A stretch of 64,000 nt of DNA. Source: an uncultured Alphaproteobacteria bacterium. Lineage in GTDB: Bacteria; Pseudomonadota; Alphaproteobacteria; UBA11222. The position numbers and the translations under genes are program-made. Within the stretch, counting starts at the first letter, position 1. Every line of letters starts with the position of its first letter. The notes under the pieces were generated by a model. That model was not told where the DNA came from. It ran no database searches and was given only the letters and a program-made list of their open reading frames with translations. Of this stretch, positions 47,417 to 57,143 are shown in pieces. The DNA is taken from the NCBI GenBank assembly GCA_947258435.1, contig CAMYID010000013.1, positions 124,001 through 188,000 of the forward strand, in the 5' to 3' direction.

Positions 47417-48211
47417 ATGGCGCAGGACGAAGTCGTCACACTTAATACCACCCGTGAAGGGGTTGCGGTCGTCACCCTGAACAGGCCCGATGTTCACAAT
47501 GCCTTCAACCCGGAAGTGATCGAACGTCTGAGCGATGTATTTGAGACGCTGCGTGTGGCGGACGGGGTGCGTGTCGTATTGCTTGAAGGCAATGGCAAGA
47601 GCTTTTCGGCTGGTGCCGATCTGTCCTGGATGCGGGCGGCAGCCGAGTATGACAAGGAAACAAATGAGGCGGAGGCAAACGCACTTGGTCAAATGCTGAA
47701 CAGCATTTACACCCTGCCCAAGCCGACCATTGCGGTGGTGCATGGTCCCGCTCTTGCCGGGGGGATGGGGCTTGTATCGGTCTGCGATATCGCCATTGCC
47801 GCCAAATCAGCCTTTTTTGCGCTGACCGAGGTGCGCATCGGGCTGACGCCGGCAACGATCTCACCCTATGTGGTCGAGGCGATCGGGCCACGCAATGCGC
47901 GCCGCTATTTTCTGACAGGCGAACGTTTCAGTGCCGAGGAAGCGTTCCGCATGGGGCTTGTCCATGGGGTGTATGAGGATCGCAACGCGCTTGCCGATGC
48001 GGCGGAGCAGCTGGTCGATGATTTTTTCCAGACAGCGCCTGGCGCGGTCGATGTGACCAAGAAACTTGTGCGCGATGTGTCCTTTGCGGAAATCGACAAG
48101 AAGCTCGTTCAGATGACGGCTGACCTTATCGCCTCGCAGCGCCAGACCGATGAGGGCCGTGAGGGAACAACCGCTTTTCTCGAAAAGCGCAAACCCTGGT
48201 GGCAGGAATAG
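47417..48211 (+). CDS. Methylglutaconyl-CoA hydratase, enoyl-CoA hydratase family
   Basis: A 264-residue crotonase-fold protein. GVAVVTLNRPDVHNAFNPEVIE opens it, KSFSAGADLSWMR is the first oxyanion loop and VHGPALAGGMGLVSVCDIAIAAKSAFFALTEVRIGLTPA is the second loop, with the glutamate of LTEVRIG a likely acid-base residue. SAGADLSWMR and placement between mccB and mccA strongly favour 3-methylglutaconyl-CoA hydratase (LiuC) over a fatty-acid enzyme. The ATG at 47417 follows GAGGGAGAAAAG; the longer frame overlaps mccB. Confidence 0.85.
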   Translation: MAQDEVVTLNTTREGVAVVTLNRPDVHNAFNPEVIERLSDVFETLRVADGVRVVLLEGNGKSFSAGADLSWMRAAAEYDKETNEAEANALGQMLNSIYTLPKPTIAVVHGPALAGGMGLVSVCDIAIAAKSAFFALTEVRIGLTPATISPYVVEAIGPRNARRYFLTGERFSAEEAFRMGLVHGVYEDRNALADAAEQLVDDFFQTAPGAVDVTKKLVRDVSFAEIDKKLVQMTADLIASQRQTDEGREGTTAFLEKRKPWWQE

Positions 48212-48265
48212 GCGTGCGCTTTGTGCAAAGTGCTTACATAGCAGGGTGGCGGGGCAGATAGCGGC

Positions 48266-50299
48266 ATGTTCAGCAAACTACTTATCGCAAATCGGGGGGA
48301 GATTGCCTGCCGGGTAATCCGTACTGCCCGCGATCTTGGAATCCGGACCGTTGCCGTATTCTCGGACGCCGATGCGGCGGCCATGCATGTCGCGCTTGCC
48401 GATGAGGCGGTGCATATCGGGCCTGCACCGGCGGCTGAAAGTTATCTTGATCAGGAGGCTATTCTGGCTGCCGCCGAACGCACCGGCGCTGTTGCGATCC
48501 ATCCCGGTTACGGCTTTCTGTCCGAAAATGCCGAATTTGCAGAGGCCTGTGCGGCGCGGGGTATTACATTTGTTGGCCCGCCGCCCGATGCAATGCGGGC
48601 AATGGGCGCAAAAGATGCTGCAAAGCGGTTGATGGAAGCGGCTCATGTGCCTGTCGTTCCGGGCTATCACGGCGAAGCGCAGGATCCGGATCTGCTTGCC
48701 CGGGAGGCTGAGCGGATCGGCTATCCGGTGCTGATCAAGGCTGTTGCGGGCGGTGGCGGCCGGGGTATGCGCCGGGTGGACGATGCGGATGAGTTCCAGA
48801 CAGCGCTTGCCGCTGCGCAGCGTGAGGCACAGGCGGCATTTGGCGATGACAGGGTGTTGGTCGAGCGTTATCTGGCCAAACCGCGCCATATTGAAATTCA
48901 GATATTTGCCGACAGCCATGGCAATGCGGTGCATCTGTTCGAACGCGATTGCACCATTCAGCGCCGGCACCAGAAAGTGATCGAGGAAGCGCCGGCTCCC
49001 GGCATGCCACCCGCCATGCGTGAACGGATGGGGGCGGCGGCGGTGCGCGCGGCAAAGGCTGTAAATTATGTCGGGGCGGGGACTGTCGAATTTATCGCCG
49101 ATGCGGAAGGCGGGTTGTCGGAAGACGGATTTTTCTTCATCGAGATGAACACAAGACTTCAGGTCGAACATCCGGTCACTGAAATGATCACCGGGCTTGA
49201 TCTTGTGGCGTGGCAGTTGCGGGTCGCCGCGGGTGATCCGCTACCCCTGCCGCAGGAAGCGTTGACGATCGACGGTCATGCGCTGGAAGCACGGCTCTAC
49301 GCTGAAAATCCGGCTGGCGGCAAGTTCCTGCCATCAACCGGCCTTTTGCGGCAGTTGCGCCTGCCTGCGGCCGATGCCGGGCATGTTCGTGTTGATACGG
49401 GTGTCCGGCCCGGGGATACGGTTTCGATGTTCTACGATCCGATGATTGCCAAGCTGATCGTGCATGGAGCCGATCGCGATCAGGCACGCTACCGGCTGCG
49501 GTCGGCGCTTGAAGCGGTGCGGGTGGCAGGCCCGGTCACCAATGCCGGATTCCTGCGTGCCATTGCCGATCATCCCGCCTTTGCGGCGGCTGATCTTGAT
49601 ACCGGTTTTATCGACCGGCATCTTGCCGCGCTATTGCCTGAAGATGGGGTCGTGGCCGAAGAAACCGTGTTGGCGATTGCGGCCACCGGCATTCTGTGCG
49701 CACGCCGCGCGGAAGCCGCCAGGCAGGCCGATGCGTCAGGCGATCCCTATTCGCCCTGGCATTCTGTTACTGCCTGGCGGCTGAACGGTGCCGGGCGCGA
49801 AACCCTGTATTTCGCGTTCAGGGGGGCGGTATGTGGGATCGAGGTCATTCATGCAGCAGACGGTATGCGGCTTATCCTGCCGTCGGAGGACGAAGGCTGT
49901 GATATACCGGTGTCCGGCACGCTGGAGGGGGGAGAGCTTGTCGCTGAAATCGATGGGCAACGTTTCAATGCAGGTTTTGATCTGCATGCGGGGCAGATTA
50001 CGGTGATGCTTGCCGGCGATGCCTTTGTGATCGATCTGCATGACCCGATGCAGGCCGCCGAGTTTGAGGACGGCAGTGCGGGTGATGTAAGCGCGCCGAT
50101 GCCGGGTAAGCTTGTTTCCGTACGGGTCGGCAAAGGGGATAAAGTGCGCAAGGGCGACCCGCTGGCGGTGCTGGAAGCGATGAAGATGGAGCATACGCTG
50201 ATCGCGCCGGCCGATGGGATAATCGCGACTATTCATTTTGCCGAAGGCGATCAGGTGGAAGAGGGGGTGACCGTCATCGCGTTCGAGGATGCGGAGTAA
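48266..50299 (+). CDS. mccA: Methylcrotonoyl-CoA carboxylase, biotin-containing (alpha) subunit
   Basis: A 677-residue biotin carboxylase with fused biotin carrier. The N-terminus reads LLIANRGEIACRVIRTARDLGIRTVAV; the ATP-grasp loop is AVAGGGGRGMRRV; EEAPAPGMPPAMRE and EMNTRLQVEHPVTEMITGLDLV complete the carboxylase core. The C-terminal biotinyl domain has EAMKMEHTLIAPADG with the biotinylated lysine, Lys640. Together with MccB it carboxylates 3-methylcrotonyl-CoA. AKTV-type variants occur in acetyl-CoA carboxylase; the operon context settles the assignment. Confidence 0.95.
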   Translation: MFSKLLIANRGEIACRVIRTARDLGIRTVAVFSDADAAAMHVALADEAVHIGPAPAAESYLDQEAILAAAERTGAVAIHPGYGFLSENAEFAEACAARGITFVGPPPDAMRAMGAKDAAKRLMEAAHVPVVPGYHGEAQDPDLLAREAERIGYPVLIKAVAGGGGRGMRRVDDADEFQTALAAAQREAQAAFGDDRVLVERYLAKPRHIEIQIFADSHGNAVHLFERDCTIQRRHQKVIEEAPAPGMPPAMRERMGAAAVRAAKAVNYVGAGTVEFIADAEGGLSEDGFFFIEMNTRLQVEHPVTEMITGLDLVAWQLRVAAGDPLPLPQEALTIDGHALEARLYAENPAGGKFLPSTGLLRQLRLPAADAGHVRVDTGVRPGDTVSMFYDPMIAKLIVHGADRDQARYRLRSALEAVRVAGPVTNAGFLRAIADHPAFAAADLDTGFIDRHLAALLPEDGVVAEETVLAIAATGILCARRAEAARQADASGDPYSPWHSVTAWRLNGAGRETLYFAFRGAVCGIEVIHAADGMRLILPSEDEGCDIPVSGTLEGGELVAEIDGQRFNAGFDLHAGQITVMLAGDAFVIDLHDPMQAAEFEDGSAGDVSAPMPGKLVSVRVGKGDKVRKGDPLAVLEAMKMEHTLIAPADGIIATIHFAEGDQVEEGVTVIAFEDAE

Positions 50300-50307
50300 T
50301 CCTTTCC

Positions 50308-50748
50308 ATGCCACTGCACCTTATCAAGCTTTGTGTCGGGATCGATCGGATTGCGCAGCTTGTGCAGTTGCAGGAGCGACGGCTGCAGGCGCTTGTTGCG
50401 GATGGTCAACCGCCGCTTCTGAGCCATATTACCCGTATGACGCCAAAACGCGCCGACGAACTGCTTGCGGGCGGCTCAATCTATTGGGTGATACGGGGGC
50501 AGATCCAGGCGCGGCAACGGCTTCGCGCGATTGAGCGTTTTACCGATACCGACGGGATCGGGCGTTGCGCCTTGATGTTTGAGGCCACCCTTGTCCGGAC
50601 AGTTGCGCAGCCACGCCGACCGTTTCAGGGATGGCGTTATCTCAAACCCGAAGATGCGCCTGCTGATCTGGATCAGGCCATGCAGGGCGAAGATTTGGAG
50701 ATGCCTCCTGAAATGCGTGCGGAGCTTGCAGCGCTTGGTCTGCTTTGA
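50308..50748 (+). CDS. DUF1489 family protein
   Basis: A 146-residue soluble protein. The family hallmarks are LHLIKLCVGIDRIAQLVQLQ near the start, TRMTPKRADELLAGGSIYWVIRGQIQARQRL in the middle, and QPRRPFQGWRYLKPEDAPADL near the end. DUF1489 is found in many Alphaproteobacteria, often as a small gene following unrelated metabolic genes, and has no known activity. It starts nine bases after mccA and is probably cotranscribed. Confidence 0.88.
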   Translation: MPLHLIKLCVGIDRIAQLVQLQERRLQALVADGQPPLLSHITRMTPKRADELLAGGSIYWVIRGQIQARQRLRAIERFTDTDGIGRCALMFEATLVRTVAQPRRPFQGWRYLKPEDAPADLDQAMQGEDLEMPPEMRAELAALGLL

Positions 50749-50773
50749 AACTGTGCGTAGCCAGCTAGTCGCG

Positions 50774-51100
50774 TCAGGTTTCAATCGATAATTGCAGAGC
50801 GACCATATTATCGGCGATTTTTACTGTTTTCTTTGCGTTTCGGGCCAGAACGATATGCGTTTTAAGACAGTAATTGACAAGCACGGCCCCAAGGTTGGCG
50901 ATTGATAATTCGCAAGTTGAGCGGTCGTCACGGTTGAAGTTCTGATACTCGATCCGCACTTTGGTGGGGTCTTCCTCGGCGGTCTGAAACGAAATAATTT
51001 CCCCGTCGGTGAATTTTGGCAAATCCCCCGATGTCATCATGTTAAAGGCGCGCTGGATCTCGGAATTTTTGAAAATGATGCGGCGGAGCTCGCGTGGCAT
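50774..51100 (-). CDS. Uncharacterised small soluble protein
   Basis: A 108-residue protein that I do not recognise. It has no signal peptide and no membrane segment. The start MPRELRRIIFKNSEIQRAFNMM is a basic amphipathic helix, then comes a mainly beta part with EIISFQTAEEDPTKVRIEYQ and LANLGAVLV-like hydrophobic stretches. There are two cysteines. The ATG at 51100 was chosen since the upstream frame to 51166 has a hydrophobic, unlikely extension. It faces mccA-DUF1489 convergently, and is preceded by a 252-base gap with no visible gene. Confidence 0.6.
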   Translation of the reverse strand: MPRELRRIIFKNSEIQRAFNMMTSGDLPKFTDGEIISFQTAEEDPTKVRIEYQNFNRDDRSTCELSIANLGAVLVNYCLKTHIVLARNAKKTVKIADNMVALQLSIET

Positions 51101-51352
51101 AACTACTTTTCCCCAAAAGGCGAACGCAGGACTATGACAGCAAAGTTGCCAGAAGAAACTTACCAACTGATTTACAATTGTTTAGGCAGTATTTACTAGT
51201 CATTTCGAATTGTACGGTTTCCGTCTCGTTCTATTTGCTTCGAATTGCGGTATGCGGGCGGAAAGCCGGCCCGCTGGGCGGACGGTTTTCAAAGGCTCGT
51301 CATTCTGTTTACGGCCGTGGCAAACAAGCGGTATTGCGCACTTTCATAGGCT

Positions 51353-52204
51353 TCAGCGATAAAGAAGTACCGGGATTTTTACCGTCCGGATCATTGCTGT
51401 GGTCGTCGAGCCTATGATGAGGCTTCTGATCCGGCTGTGGCCATATGCGCCCATGACGAGCAAGTCAAAGCCCTCTTCGCTCACCAGTTTGCCGAGTACC
51501 TCCTCAGGTTCTCCCGCCGCGCCGCGCGGTGTCGCCGACAAGTTGGCGTCATGAAGTCTTGCAACCGCTTTTTCGGCCGTGGCCGTTGCTTTGGCTTCGT
51601 TGGGTCCGGTACAGAGCACACAGATATCGAGATCGGTGAACACCGGACTTGAAGACATACGCTCAATTGCGACGTCGGCGCTGGCGCTTCCGTCATAGGC
51701 AACGAGCACCCTGGAAATGGGTCTGAATTCGCGTGACGCGACAAAGACCGGTACCGAGGAAATACGTATGATCCGTTCCAGATTCGACCCCAGATGCCCC
51801 GCAGCGAATTCCGCGCCTTCTCCTCGTTTACCCATAGTAATCGCGCGCATATCGGCCTCGACCTCGCGTACGGTATCCAGCAGATCGCCTTTGCGAAGCC
51901 TTAAGGTGACAGCCGAAACCCCGTCGCGTTCAAGCAGTGTCTTGGCATCCTCCAGAATGGCGTAGCCCTTTTCCTGCGCCAGTCTGGCCCGCTGTTCATC
52001 GAGTGTCGACAATTCTTCAAGCAGCGCCGAGCGTGCGCCCAGGCCCAAAGCGCCTGAAAGATCCGTTGACGCGGCGCCCTCGCGACGGCCCAGCACATGC
52101 ATGGCTTCCACGCTTGCATGAAGCTTTTGCGCAATCCAGGCGGTGTGGTGGCAGACGCTTTCGGAATAGGCTGAACCATCCAGCAATGTGAGTATCTTAT
52201 CCAT
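51353..52204 (-). CDS. Universal stress protein, tandem UspA domains
   Basis: A 283-residue protein with two UspA domains. The first (residues ~1-150) starts ILTLLDGSAYSESVCHHTAW; the second (about residues 160-283) begins RVLVAYDGSASADVAIERM and ends DLLVMGAYGHSRIRSLIIGSTTTAMI, the canonical ATP-binding G-2x-G-9x-G(S/T) pattern. The first domain has a related MGKRGEGAEFAAGHLGSNLERII segment. It is translated two bases after the sulP stop, with AGGAAAG just upstream, so it is tightly coupled to the SulP transporter gene and may bind ATP to regulate it. Confidence 0.9.
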   Translation of the reverse strand: MDKILTLLDGSAYSESVCHHTAWIAQKLHASVEAMHVLGRREGAASTDLSGALGLGARSALLEELSTLDEQRARLAQEKGYAILEDAKTLLERDGVSAVTLRLRKGDLLDTVREVEADMRAITMGKRGEGAEFAAGHLGSNLERIIRISSVPVFVASREFRPISRVLVAYDGSASADVAIERMSSSPVFTDLDICVLCTGPNEAKATATAEKAVARLHDANLSATPRGAAGEPEEVLGKLVSEEGFDLLVMGAYGHSRIRSLIIGSTTTAMIRTVKIPVLLYR

Positions 52205-52206
52205 GC

Positions 52207-53712
52207 TTACTTTCCTATATGTCCCATCAGCTGATCCGTCATGCCGGGCTTGTCATGGATGGCAAGCTTGTCGACGATCGTCTCGGAGGCTTCATTCATA
52301 CCGATAAGCTGAACTTCGGCCCCTTCGCGGCGGAATTTCAGAATTGCCATGTCCAGCGCCTGAACCGAGCTGATATCCCAGATATGGGCCCGACCGACAT
52401 CGATGATGACCCGGTCAAGCACCTCCCTGAAATCAAAGGCGTTCGCAAAATCCTCGGTGGAGCCGTAGAAAAGCTGACCTTCGAGCACATAGGTTCGTTC
52501 GCGCCCATCCGGTGACAATGTAGAGGAGATACGGAACAATTGTGCGATCTTGCCTGCAAAAAAGATCCCTGACAGCAATACGCCGACCAGTACGCCAATG
52601 GCGAGGTTATGTGTGTAAATCACCGTTACCACAGTCGCGATCATCACAATTGAGGATGAGCGTGGATGCACCTTGAGCGCCTTGACCGAAGACCATGAGA
52701 AGGTGCCGATGGAGACCATGATCATAATGGCGACGAGTGCGGGCATTGGGATGCGGGCGACCATGTCGCCAAGACCGACGACAAGGATCAGAAGCACGAT
52801 CCCCGCCGAAAAGGCCGACAAGCGTCCGCGTCCACCGGATTTTACATTGATGATCGACTGGCCGATCATTGCACAGCCCGCCATGCCGCCGATGAACCCG
52901 GTTGCTGTGTTGGCGATGCCCTGACCGATGCATTCCTGATTGCGGTTGGATTTTGTGTCGGTCAGATCGTCGACGATGTTCTGCGTCATGAGGCTTTCAA
53001 GCAAGCCGACAATAGCGACCGCAACCGAATAGGGAAAGATGATCACCAGCGTATCGATTGTCAGCGGTACATCCGGGAGAAGGAAGACCGGCAGCGTATC
53101 GGGCAATGCGCCCATATCACCCACGGTTCTGACATCCCAGCCGAATGCGACCACCAGCGCTGTCAGCACGATGATGGTAACCAGCGGCGAGGGTATGGCC
53201 GTGGTAATACGCGGAAAAAGGTAGATGATGGCCAGTCCCGCCGCCACCAGAACAAAGGTGAGCCATGTCACGCCGGGATTGGCGGGGTTCAGCTCGGGCA
53301 GTTGCGCGATGAAGATCAGGATGGCAAGCGCATTCACGAAGCCGGTCATCACGGATTTCGAGACATAGCGCATGAAACGCCCAAGCTTCAGCAGCCCCGC
53401 CCCGATCTGCAACACTCCCGCAAGAACGGTGGCCGCCAGCAAATATTGAAGTCCATACTCTTTCACGAGGGTAACCATCAGAACGGCGGTGGCCGCGGTA
53501 GCCGCTGAAATCATTCCCGGTCGACCGCCGGTAAAGGCGATCAGCACGGCGATGGAAAATGAGGCATACAGACCCACCTTGGGGTCCACGCCGGCAATGA
53601 TGGAAAAGGCGATCGCCTCGGGGATCAGCGCCAGTGCGACAACAATTCCGGCAAGCACATCGCCGCGGATATTGCCGAACCATTGCTGTCGGTAGTTGGA
53701 AGTCGGAATCAT
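52207..53712 (-). CDS. SulP-family anion transporter with STAS domain
   Basis: A 501-residue membrane protein from the ATG at 53712 ([14 protein letters not shown]). The transport domain has about 12 helices, including [55 protein letters not shown] and [34 protein letters not shown] short C-terminal STAS domain (from about residue 395) includes [23 protein letters not shown]. SulP proteins carry sulfate, bicarbonate or similar anions; the substrate is unknown. The frame starts at 53766 but the usual family start is MxxxxxxxQQWFxN. It is coupled to the universal stress gene downstream. Confidence 0.92.
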   Translation of the reverse strand: MIPTSNYRQQWFGNIRGDVLAGIVVALALIPEAIAFSIIAGVDPKVGLYASFSIAVLIAFTGGRPGMISAATAATAVLMVTLVKEYGLQYLLAATVLAGVLQIGAGLLKLGRFMRYVSKSVMTGFVNALAILIFIAQLPELNPANPGVTWLTFVLVAAGLAIIYLFPRITTAIPSPLVTIIVLTALVVAFGWDVRTVGDMGALPDTLPVFLLPDVPLTIDTLVIIFPYSVAVAIVGLLESLMTQNIVDDLTDTKSNRNQECIGQGIANTATGFIGGMAGCAMIGQSIINVKSGGRGRLSAFSAGIVLLILVVGLGDMVARIPMPALVAIMIMVSIGTFSWSSVKALKVHPRSSSIVMIATVVTVIYTHNLAIGVLVGVLLSGIFFAGKIAQLFRISSTLSPDGRERTYVLEGQLFYGSTEDFANAFDFREVLDRVIIDVGRAHIWDISSVQALDMAILKFRREGAEVQLIGMNEASETIVDKLAIHDKPGMTDQLMGHIGK

Positions 53713-53947
53713 GAATTGTCCAAGGCCCGGCTCCGGAAGTCTTTCTGCAAGACACCCCGGCAGCATGATCTGGGCTTGATTTGGGATTATCCGGCGGATC
53801 AGCGGCCGGAAGAGCCACCCGGGGTTTCACCAGGTCCTTATGCTATCGATGCCGCATAGACGCGATTTCGTCGAAAATTGCAAGAACCGATGCACGCGCC
53901 GCGGATATTGTACAGGTCAAGACTCTGTTGATTGAATTTTGCCATAC

Positions 53948-53960
53948 TGTCACCGTGACA
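53948..53960. promoter_or_regulatory. 13-bp perfect palindrome upstream of putA
   Basis: TGTCAC-C-GTGACA is exactly palindromic around a single base and lies 30-42 bases before the putA ATG. This is a typical operator position. PutA here has no DNA-binding domain, so another factor would have to bind. Confidence 0.4.
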
Positions 53961-53989
53961 AGGCTGTTGATTTTGTCCCTGACGCGGAG

Positions 53990-56900
53990 ATGGTTATGTC
54001 GCCTGAAGTATTTTCCGCGGCGCTCATGCGCCCGGAAGAAGAGGCGCTTCAACCGCTGCTGAAACAGGCAGCGATGACAGCGGATGAACAGGGCCGCACG
54101 CAGGCTATCGCCACACAGATCGTCAGTCATATTCGGGCGCATCGCCGGCCCGCCGGAGGCATTGATGCATTTCTGCTTGAATATGATCTGTCGAGCGAGG
54201 AGGGCCTTGTTCTCATGTGTCTGGCGGAGGCATTGCTCCGGATACCCGATCATGAAACAGCCGATAGGCTGATTCGTGACAAGATCGCACCGGCTGATTG
54301 GGAACGGCATCTGGGCAAGTCTCAATCCTGGTTTGTCAACGCCTCCACCCTTGGGCTTATGCTGACTGGCCGGGTTGAACGGTTAGGACGCGATCAGGTC
54401 AACGATCTGCCGGGTTTTGTGAAACAGCTTGTGGCACGCACGGGCGAACCGGTGATCCGCCGGGCGCTTAACCATGCGACGCGGATTATGGGCAAGCAGT
54501 TCGTTCTCGGCCGCACGATAGAGGAGGGGATCAAGACCGCGCGCGAGGCTGGTATGCGTGGCTATCGCCATTCCTTCGATATGCTGGGTGAGGGCGCGCG
54601 TACGGCGGCTGACGCGGCGCGCTATTTTGCAGCCTATGCCAATGCGATCGAGGCGGTGGGCGCACCAGATAGCGCGCTTTTCGCGCCGGGGGTTTCGGTC
54701 AAGCTGTCCGCATTGCATCCCAGATTTGAATTTGCGCAGCGGGAGCGGGTGATGGCCGAGCTGGTGCCGCGTCTGCTCGATCTTGCGGCATTGGCGCATG
54801 AGCGTGAATTGTTGCTTACCGTCGATGCGGAAGAGGTGGCAAGGCTCGGCCTGAGCCTTGAGGTGTTTGAAGCGGTTTATTGCGCCCTCGGGCGGGGGCA
54901 GGGGTTCGGGCTTGCGGTGCAGGCCTACCAGAAACGCGCACCGGCTGTGCTGGAGCGGCTGGCGGCACTGGCAGAGTCGGGGGGACGCGCTGTTCCTGTA
55001 CGTCTCGTGAAGGGCGCCTATTGGGATAGTGAAATCAAATGGGCGCAAGAGCAGGGTTTTGCAGACTATCCCGTCTTTACACGCAAGGCCGGGACCGATG
55101 TCTCCTATCTTGCCTGCGCACGGCAGATGATTGCCGCGCAGCCGCATTTGCTGCCGCAATTCGCCACCCATAATGCACACACGGTTGCGGCAATCCTTGT
55201 TATGACCGGGGCAGATCGCGGCGCGGCGGAATGCGCGTTCGAGTTTCAGCGGCTGCATGGGATGGGCGAGCCGCTTTACGATCTGTTGCCCGAACTGGCA
55301 CATACGCAGGTGCCGTGCCGTATCTATGCGCCGGTCGGCAGTCATGAGGATCTGCTGGCGTATCTTGTCAGACGATTGCTTGAAAATGGCGCGAACAGTT
55401 CCTTTGTCAATCGGCTCAGCGATGATGCCGCCCCGATTGCGGAGGTAGTGCGCGACCCGGTCGAAACAGTACGCAGCTACAAATCCCTACCGCATCCGCA
55501 CATCCCGCTACCGGCCGATATTTTCGGGACGGAGCGGAAGAATTCCGATGGGATCGCGCTTTTCGATCCGGTGGCGCTTGATCCGTTGCTTGCGGCAATG
55601 AAGCAAAGCCTGGCCGGCGACGCGCCTGTTGCCGGCCCCGTGATCAGCGGTGCGGTGTTGGGCCGGAATGCCCACGCGGTTTGCGATCCGGCCTGTCAGG
55701 AGCGTCAGATCGGCCTCCTTGCTGAGGCCGAGGCTGCCCATGTCCGCATGGCGATTGCTACGGCGGAAAAAGCAGCGGGTGAATGGGATGCGCTTGGTGG
55801 CGCGGCGCGGGGGGCGATTTTACGCCGTGCGTCGATGCTGTTTGAGGCACATCGTCCCGCGTTGATGGCGCTTTGCGTGCGGGAGACGGGGAAAACAATT
55901 CCCGATGCGCTTGATGAATTGCGCGAGGCGGTGGACTTCCTGCGCTATTATGCGGCGCGGGCGGAGGCCGAATTCTCTGCTGCTGTGCCGCTGCCCGGCC
56001 CGACAGGGGAACAGAACAGCTTATCGATGCATGGTCGCGGGGTATTCGCCTGCATCAGCCCGTGGAATTTTCCGTTGGCGATCTTTACCGGGCAGGTTGC
56101 CGCAGCGCTTGCCGCGGGAAATGCGGTGATCGCCAAACCGGCGGAACAGGCAAGCCTTGTTGCATTTCGTGCGACGCAGTTGCTGCTTGAGGCAGGAGTG
56201 CCTGCCGAGGTTCTGCATCTGCTGCCGGGGCAGGGCACGCTATTGGGGGAGGTGATTACCGCTGAGCCGAGAGTTGCGGGGGTTGCCTTCACCGGGTCGA
56301 CCGGGACAGCACGGACCATAGCGCGCGGGCTTGCCAATCGCGAAGGGCCGATTGTGCCGCTGATCGCTGAAACCGGCGGGTTGAATGCGTTGATCGCCGA
56401 TTCGTCTGCGCTGGCGGAGCAGCTTGTGGATGACATTGTCGGTTCCGCATTCAACAGTGCGGGGCAGCGCTGCTCCGCCCTGCGGGTTTTGTTTTTGCAG
56501 GAAGATGGGGCGGAGCGGGTGTGCGACATGCTGGCGGGGGCGATGGCCGAACTGCGCCTCGGCGATCCGATGGAAATAGCAACCGATATCGGGCCGGTGA
56601 TCGATGATGGGGCGCAATCCATGTTGCGCGCGCATCAATCCTATCTCGACCGGGTCGGGCGTAAGCTTGCGCAGACGCCGCTACCCGAGGGGGCCGAGAT
56701 AGGGCATTTCTTTGCACCCTGCGCTTATGAGATTGACGGGATCGGGCGGTTGCAAGGGGAAAGGTTCGGCCCGATCCTGCATATTATCCGCTATGAGGGC
56801 GGACATCTGGACCGTGTCTGTGCGGCGATCAATGGTCTTGGTTTTGGGCTGACGGCAGGTGTTCATTCGCGCATTGACGACACCATTGCTGCGGTGGCCG

Positions 56901-57127
56901 CACAGCTTAAAGTGGGCAATCTGTATGTGAACCGCAATATGGTGGGGGCGGTTGTCGGCGCGCAGCCCTTCGGTGGTGAAGGGCTGTCGGGTACCGGTCC
57001 GAAAGCGGGCGGACCACGCTATCTGCACCGCTTTGCAACTGAACGGGCGGTTTCGCGGGATATAACCGCAGCAGGTGGCAATGCAGGCTTGCTGACCCTC
57101 GATACGCAGCAATCGTCTTCACAGTAA
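53990..57127 (+). CDS. putA: Bifunctional proline dehydrogenase / L-glutamate gamma-semialdehyde dehydrogenase
   Basis: A 1045-residue PutA that oxidises proline to glutamate with FAD and NAD+. The proline dehydrogenase half has GVSVKLSALHPRFEFAQRERVM, LLTVDAEEVARLGLSLEVFE, VRLVKGAYWDSEIKWAQ and FATHNAHTVAAILVM. The aldehyde dehydrogenase half starts near residue 560 and has NFPLAIFTGQVAAALAAGNAVIAKPAEQ, AETGGLNALIADSSALAEQ and the catalytic Cys828 in FNSAGQRCSALRVLF. No ribbon-helix-helix repressor domain precedes the dehydrogenase, and no extra C-terminal domain follows, so this is a short, non-regulatory PutA. Start ATG 53990 or 53996. Confidence 0.95.
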   Translation: MVMSPEVFSAALMRPEEEALQPLLKQAAMTADEQGRTQAIATQIVSHIRAHRRPAGGIDAFLLEYDLSSEEGLVLMCLAEALLRIPDHETADRLIRDKIAPADWERHLGKSQSWFVNASTLGLMLTGRVERLGRDQVNDLPGFVKQLVARTGEPVIRRALNHATRIMGKQFVLGRTIEEGIKTAREAGMRGYRHSFDMLGEGARTAADAARYFAAYANAIEAVGAPDSALFAPGVSVKLSALHPRFEFAQRERVMAELVPRLLDLAALAHERELLLTVDAEEVARLGLSLEVFEAVYCALGRGQGFGLAVQAYQKRAPAVLERLAALAESGGRAVPVRLVKGAYWDSEIKWAQEQGFADYPVFTRKAGTDVSYLACARQMIAAQPHLLPQFATHNAHTVAAILVMTGADRGAAECAFEFQRLHGMGEPLYDLLPELAHTQVPCRIYAPVGSHEDLLAYLVRRLLENGANSSFVNRLSDDAAPIAEVVRDPVETVRSYKSLPHPHIPLPADIFGTERKNSDGIALFDPVALDPLLAAMKQSLAGDAPVAGPVISGAVLGRNAHAVCDPACQERQIGLLAEAEAAHVRMAIATAEKAAGEWDALGGAARGAILRRASMLFEAHRPALMALCVRETGKTIPDALDELREAVDFLRYYAARAEAEFSAAVPLPGPTGEQNSLSMHGRGVFACISPWNFPLAIFTGQVAAALAAGNAVIAKPAEQASLVAFRATQLLLEAGVPAEVLHLLPGQGTLLGEVITAEPRVAGVAFTGSTGTARTIARGLANREGPIVPLIAETGGLNALIADSSALAEQLVDDIVGSAFNSAGQRCSALRVLFLQEDGAERVCDMLAGAMAELRLGDPMEIATDIGPVIDDGAQSMLRAHQSYLDRVGRKLAQTPLPEGAEIGHFFAPCAYEIDGIGRLQGERFGPILHIIRYEGGHLDRVCAAINGLGFGLTAGVHSRIDDTIAAVAAQLKVGNLYVNRNMVGAVVGAQPFGGEGLSGTGPKAGGPRYLHRFATERAVSRDITAAGGNAGLLTLDTQQSSSQ

Positions 57128-57143
57128 AGCCGGCATCGCGTGG

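Noticed and set aside
54383-55345. 320-codon open frame antisense to putA
   Set aside because: It lies opposite the proline dehydrogenase half of putA and has no recognisable domain.
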